From Chrysochromulina tobinii (Eukaryota; Haptophyta; Prymnesiales; Chrysochromulinaceae), in contig JWZX01001957.1 of assembly GCA_001275005.1 (NCBI GenBank), positions 1 to 10,333 on the forward strand: DNA of 10,333 nt. The letters are read 5' to 3'. Positions 8,001 to 10,333 of this stretch are shown here, piece by piece. Position 1 is the first letter of the stretch, and every line of letters begins with the position of its first letter. Position numbers and translations under genes: made by a program. The notes beneath the pieces were generated by a model that saw nothing but the letters and a program-made list of their open reading frames with translations, was not told the origin of the DNA and searched no databases.

Positions 8001-10171
8001 AGGCAGAGCCCAGCCGAGCTGATGCCTGGCGAAACCGCCCGAAAGAGTAAAGAAAGACGATTGAGCGCGGCGTGGGATGGCGTCACCACCGTCCGTCCGT
8101 CCGCACAGAGCTCGCCTGGCTCGTCCCACGGCCACTGGCCACGATAAGTCCTCATGGGCGCTGAGCTGGGCGCTGAGTGCGCCGCGTCAGGCACCTCCTG
8201 GATGTTGTCGGGCTTCACGACGATCTTCTCGCCCTCGCCGCCAGAGAGCTGGAGGCCGTATCGTTTGTTCGCGATCCTGAAGTCTATCACCGTGGCCTCG
8301 CACCCGTTCAGCTCAGGTCGGCTCTTCAGATTCTTGATCTTGACCACGGTGCCGATCTCGAGGCCCATCGGGGCCCACTCTGACATCAGCTCAGCCTCGG
8401 TCTTAGCGCCGCTCGCGATCGCGTCGGTGGCGCGGTCGTAGTCTGCGTCGGTGCATCGCTCGAGTGCCAGCAGGTCGGCAAACAGCGTTTCCAACTTCGC
8501 GTCGCACACGGCAGCCATTGCGAGCGCCGCTGGCACTGGTGGCACTTCGGAGGTCGAATCGTATGATGCCACAGCTGGCCTCTGGTCTCGGGATGATGCC
8601 ACAGCTGGCCTCTGGTCTCGGGTTCTCTCAACCTCCTCCTTCCACGCCTGGATAGTGCGGCTCGACCTCGCCTGCACCTTGGGGTAGTGTCGCCTGTGCC
8701 AGAGGGCGAGGGGCATCGAGTTGATGCCAGGCATCACGCGCGCCTCTACGAGGCCGCTCCGCAGGCTTGTATCCACCACCTGTCCGGGCACATGCAGGGG
8801 ATCATCAGATGAGAATCGGATGGGAATCGGATGGGAATCGGAAGGCAAGTACACCTGCCCGAACACATGGAGGGGATCGTCGTCTTCATCGTCCTCGCGA
8901 AGCTCTCTCGCGCGACCATCCTCATGGCCGGTGGGCACGAGGTATCGCGAGGCCCGCGGGCAGCCCTCCACCCGCACGGGCACTTGGCCGACCAACACAA
9001 CGGGTACGTGGAGATGCTTCTCACTTGCTGGGGGATAATGGCCCAAGATTTGCGGCTCAGTAGGCACAACCGTCCACTCCGCTCTCTCGGAGCCGAATGC
9101 GGATCGTGAGACCTTGAGCTGCCTGCCGTCGATGTCAGGGGTGAGCGCCACCACGTCGCCAGGGTGGAGCTCCTCCTTGGGGTCGTGACGTGGCATCCAC
9201 TCCGCATGGTCGGCCTGCTTGCCGTGCACTGTGCCCCATATCGCTCCCTCGCCGTGTTCCCCAACCTTAAGGCTCTCGGCGATGGTCACCGAGCCACCGA
9301 TGTTCAGGCTGCCCGAGACCTTCGAGTCACCCTCGATGTTCAGGCTGCCCGAGAACTTCATGACATCCCTCGAGATCTTCTCACCCTGATCGGTGTTCTG
9401 CCTGCCTGCCTGATCGGTGTACATCTCAAGTACTTCCTTGGCAATTTCGCCCTCGATCTCACCCTCGTCATCTCCATCCTCGCCCATGTGGGCCGACGCA
9501 CTCGAGCCTGGACTGGCATCCGTCCTGCGTTTCTTGTCGACAGGGATGGCACTCCGAGGGGTTTCCGGCATCGAGTGTACTAGCACTGGCCACTCAAGTA
9601 TCTGGCATTCCACTTCCTTACGACCAACCTTTTTCATCTTCGAGGCGTCACAATGAGGGTGGCCTGGCAGCCTCGCCAGACGGTATTGGCCCACCTTCTT
9701 AGGACCAAAACGTTCCTTGTCTGTCTCTTTGACCGAGCAGCTATACCGCACTACAGCGATGTCAGCCGAATCCTCAAATAGTGTGACCACTTGCGAAGCT
9801 GGGCCAGCGACTGAGATCGGGTGCTTTTCCTCGTCGTCATCGTTGGCGTCAGCCTCCTCCACAAAGAACACGTGCGGCTTACGAGCATTGACGAATTTGG
9901 CGTGGCGAAGGCTTGGCACCTCACTAGTTGCTGGACTTCGTTCCTGCCTGCTCTCGAGAAGCAGGCGCGCACTGCCTGCTGTAATGGCCCACGGTTGTTT
10001 TGTGCGGATAAAGCCAAGGATCTCGCTCAGTCGGTCATTGGTGACGCAAGATGGCTCCAACGCTTGAAGCTCAGCCATGCTGTTGCTCGCACCTGACCAG
10101 TCTCTAGGGAGGTTGTAATTCAGGGAGAGTATTTCAGGGAGGTCGGAAAACGCGTCCTCTTCCGCGCGCAT
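5009..10171 (-). CDS. Giant multidomain protein with C-terminal serine beta-lactamase-like domain
   Basis: Start chosen at the first ATG (10171-10169), giving about 1,720 codons to TGA 5011-5009; the frame is open back to a GTG at 10288, which is probably intronic or UTR. Order by residue: unknown acidic/basic region (1-230, KKRR at 213-216); beta-solenoid-like GSLNI repeats (273-304); region resembling phage-tail autoprocessing chaperones, with DHAEWMPR, GDVVALTPD and LVGQVPVRV (319-423); DDPLHVxGQV repeats; SH3/KOW-like domain with LKSRPELNGCEATV (602-661); two dsRBD-like segments (726-773, 1043-1079); three 24-residue repeats (1110-1181); beta-lactamase-like domain (about 1236-1701). The last has SVSK (Ser 1305, Lys 1308), TYHQ (Tyr 1403) and PSSNG (1521-1525), as in LACTB/EstB-type serine hydrolases, but NSEGMGG replaces the usual GHGG-like third motif. 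It may be one fusion protein or merged neighbouring genes. Confidence 0.65.
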   Translation of the reverse strand: MRAEEDAFSDLPEILSLNYNLPRDWSGASNSMAELQALEPSCVTNDRLSEILGFIRTKQPWAITAGSARLLLESRQERSPATSEVPSLRHAKFVNARKPHVFFVEEADANDDDEEKHPISVAGPASQVVTLFEDSADIAVVRYSCSVKETDKERFGPKKVGQYRLARLPGHPHCDASKMKKVGRKEVECQILEWPVLVHSMPETPRSAIPVDKKRRTDASPGSSASAHMGEDGDDEGEIEGEIAKEVLEMYTDQAGRQNTDQGEKISRDVMKFSGSLNIEGDSKVSGSLNIGGSVTIAESLKVGEHGEGAIWGTVHGKQADHAEWMPRHDPKEELHPGDVVALTPDIDGRQLKVSRSAFGSERAEWTVVPTEPQILGHYPPASEKHLHVPVVLVGQVPVRVEGCPRASRYLVPTGHEDGRARELREDDEDDDPLHVFGQVYLPSDSHPIPIRFSSDDPLHVPGQVVDTSLRSGLVEARVMPGINSMPLALWHRRHYPKVQARSSRTIQAWKEEVERTRDQRPAVASSRDQRPAVASYDSTSEVPPVPAALAMAAVCDAKLETLFADLLALERCTDADYDRATDAIASGAKTEAELMSEWAPMGLEIGTVVKIKNLKSRPELNGCEATVIDFRIANKRYGLQLSGGEGEKIVVKPDNIQEVPDAAHSAPSSAPMRTYRGQWPWDEPGELCADGRTVVTPSHAALNRLSLLFRAVSPGISSAGLCLRPGLREFFVGHTSSAYATVAATGAALEAVGHGETNEEAQSMARWRLLEANDCQLLELLAQCERNARSDAASAGIRASCATSEVVRAVHHAAVHDSATSAKARLEDVTRRLLVNKVPAWVYDHTAIRARCLVSLPWSKCHLRLTSAATQASAVAEHSVAERARAFLECVVRTLSDPSYTFGLVEITKLLSDLRKMRHAQKADAAQKADAEQEADAKRGSARSFKALLHVIAMRLRRPSAFDVTKRLRQPSAFDALSDPELRDAHGNFKSLDDPVWRAPDRFVRYESSSSQMATPPKRTEITEEVTEDGGEESVDVDHMMMATVSLVQIDGEPTFTVHTYARGREDAEEAAAEAALAFMVAVCMSPPSDTELMHTPRPTLNASTVNPVAVNVVGALPSAPCASSGDMPCPAVAVNVVGALPSAPCASSGEMPCPAVAVNVVGALPSASCASSGDMPCPTAPDAKQLSTHVMAFPPAPSALLAGSRPYVADDGGFGARSFLALAGVAAADAVLADRGTDSAALAQRMATVIDERLAAGRQTALVICAYYKGVEIVHVGGGRVRRADRESPWRPVQPSDLFAVFSVSKGITAAALATLVSGGQVSYETSASAIWADLDQQAGTVRDVASHRAGVPVLAWCVAALAIPLLCGLRVWPLVWDAMCYLVARATRRPRPGGRQHATYHQISFSFLIGSLIERAAKCTVGAAVHAGVAKPLLLAPSHSESSFFLGEVPHSADARIVRIERPPCGGGALCRAQEALCSGPPECSWMRWVLLSIVAPVEALFICGLCNLGRWRRLLLPSSNGFFTAAAVARIFGALANGGEVRVGERGGGAEGGEDEDEDGSGGSGGSGGHKGGGVWVRLASKAVVDEIARRVADPRGDVASTHPDHGEMPASAPNAARESSGWFPWASQELHGARAARRVLNSEGMGGTAAWADPAEGLAVCILKAAYEPLSALGGSISPDVVVAAAELRIALGLEEEGDRGAAARYPAVTSRARS
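5050..6466 (-). other. Serine beta-lactamase-like (LACTB/class C/EstB type) domain
   Basis: This is the best-recognised part of the giant ORF. Motifs follow the family order: FAVFSVSKGITAAALATL (nucleophile helix, SxxK at about 6248-6259), HRAGVP, PGG...YHQISFSFLIGSLIERA (Tyr motif), PSSNGFFTAAAVARIFGALANGG, and GMGGTAAWADPAEGLAV. Two long hydrophobic stretches (about 6036-6103 and 5639-5707) and a Gly/Asp-rich insert (about 5438-5527) interrupt the fold. Family members hydrolyse esters or peptides, or have lost activity; no antibiotic resistance role should be inferred. The third motif has lost its His. Confidence 0.8.
5453..5501 (-). repeat. Trinucleotide-rich microsatellite coding Gly/Ser/Asp/Glu
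   Basis: GCCGCCGCT is repeated three times with a 9-bp period, followed by GTCTTC-type units. On the coding strand this makes the EDEDEDGSGGSGGSGG insert in the beta-lactamase-like domain. Confidence 0.85.
6632..6846 (-). repeat. Three 72-bp tandem repeats inside the giant ORF
   Basis: Units are 6632-6703, 6704-6775 and 6776-6846, differing at only two internal positions plus the last base. On the minus strand each encodes a 24-residue unit, AVNVVGALPSAPCASSGDMPCP plus AV, with GDM, GEM and GDM variants and one P-to-S change. The period is a multiple of three, so all frames stay open through it. Near identity indicates recent expansion. It sits just before the beta-lactamase-like domain, as a linker. 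Confidence 0.95.
7243..7314 (-). repeat. 36-bp tandem repeat, two units
   Basis: Units 7243-7278 and 7279-7314 share CATCGAAGGCACTAGG and a TTAGCCGC block. They encode RLRRPSAFD and RLRQPSAFD. The repeat lies between the two dsRBD-like segments of the giant protein. Confidence 0.85.
7359..7412 (-). repeat. 18-bp tandem repeat, three units
   Basis: Three 18-bp units of the GCATCCGCCTTTTGCGCC type encode QKADAA, QKADAE and QEADAK, a charged helical stretch in the giant protein. Confidence 0.85.
8563..8622 (-). repeat. 30-bp perfect tandem duplication
   Basis: Two units (8563-8592, 8593-8622) containing GATGCCACAGCTGGCCTC are virtually identical. They encode RDQRPAVASS twice in the giant protein, just before its SH3/KOW-like domain. 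Confidence 0.9.
8650..9265 (-). other. Autoprocessing-chaperone-like region of the giant protein
   Basis: Directly after the GSLNI rungs come WGTVHGKQADHAEWMPR, then HPGDVVALTPDIDGRQLKV, then PVVLVGQVPVRVEG and YLVPTGHEDGRAR. This order resembles the intramolecular-chaperone/peptidase G2 type domains found after beta-helical stems in phage tail proteins. It is recognised by pattern only and from memory of the family, so it needs a profile search. Confidence 0.4.
8813..8843 (-). repeat. 11-bp tandem repeat, nearly three units, out of codon register
   Basis: GAATCGGATGG starts at 8813 and 8824, with a partial third unit at 8835. The 11-bp period is not a multiple of three, so the same DNA is read in successive frames, giving SDSHPIPIRFS. 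It lies between two DDPLHVxGQV protein repeats. Confidence 0.85.
9284..9355 (-). repeat. 36-bp repeat coding GSLNI beta-solenoid-like units
   Basis: GATGTTCAGGCTGCCCGAGA occurs twice, 36 bp apart. The product reads FSGSLNIEGDSK then VSGSLNIGGSVT. This short repeat with regularly spaced hydrophobic and Gly residues resembles bactofilin or tail-fibre beta-solenoid rungs. Confidence 0.75.
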
Positions 10172-10187
10172 GAATTGCCAACGTTGC

Positions 10188-10225
10188 CTGGTGAGAAGAG
10201 CTAGAAACGCAGAGAGAAAACCAGG
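10188..10225 (-). promoter_or_regulatory. Candidate splice acceptor region upstream of the giant gene's ATG
   Basis: Read on the minus strand, a pyrimidine tract (TTTTCTCTCTGCGTTTCTAG) is followed by CTCTTCTCACCAG. Both end in AG and lie 17-30 bp before the ATG at 10171. This looks like a 3' splice site, cis or spliced-leader, and argues that the codons upstream of 10171 are not translated as shown by the open frame. Confidence 0.35.
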
Positions 10226-10333
10226 GGGTCTGAAATTCTGATCTGGTGAACCGCTGGACGCGGCCTTTCCACCCAAGAAACCGTTCACGCGACCTCACAC
10301 ACGGAGAGCGGCTCATGCCCTAACACACCGTGC

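Overview
The window looks like nuclear DNA of a GC-rich unicellular eukaryote, most likely a microalga. A haptophyte-type genome is my best guess, but the sequence does not prove it. Three things support a eukaryote. Two minus-strand genes only make sense when GT-AG introns are removed. Coding stretches end codons almost always in G or C. The best-conserved proteins are of eukaryotic style: an EF-hand/IQ protein, and a very large protein full of in-frame minisatellites. I see no bacterial operon layout, rRNA or convincing tRNA.

Layout. (1) 1-496, minus: 5' end of a secreted protein with Cys-rich GCTxPxAxNY repeats, two exons, running off the left edge. (2) 497-1188: no gene I can support; a TG-rich simple repeat and some GC3-rich sequence of unclear strand. 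(3) about 1189-2063, minus: a second spliced gene for a small secreted protein of unknown function. (4) 2064-2903: intergenic region between divergent genes, with an AT-rich patch, direct repeats and a paired palindromic element. (5) 2904-4591, plus: a four-EF-hand, one-IQ-motif calcium-binding protein whose reading frame is broken by one base near 4119. (6) 4592-5008: intergenic, between convergent genes. (7) 5009-10171, minus: one uninterrupted frame of about 1,720 codons. Its protein has an N-terminal unknown part, a beta-solenoid plus autoprocessing-chaperone-like part, an SH3/KOW-like domain, two dsRBD-like segments, several tandem repeats and a C-terminal serine beta-lactamase-like (LACTB/class C type) domain.

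The genes do not form an obvious pathway. The two leftmost genes encode secreted proteins. The EF-hand protein is probably a cytosolic, cytoskeletal or ciliary calcium sensor. The giant ORF is the most unusual element, either a real multidomain fusion or two to three neighbouring genes merged by an open frame. Because the sequence is so GC-rich, long antisense frames occur throughout and were discarded.
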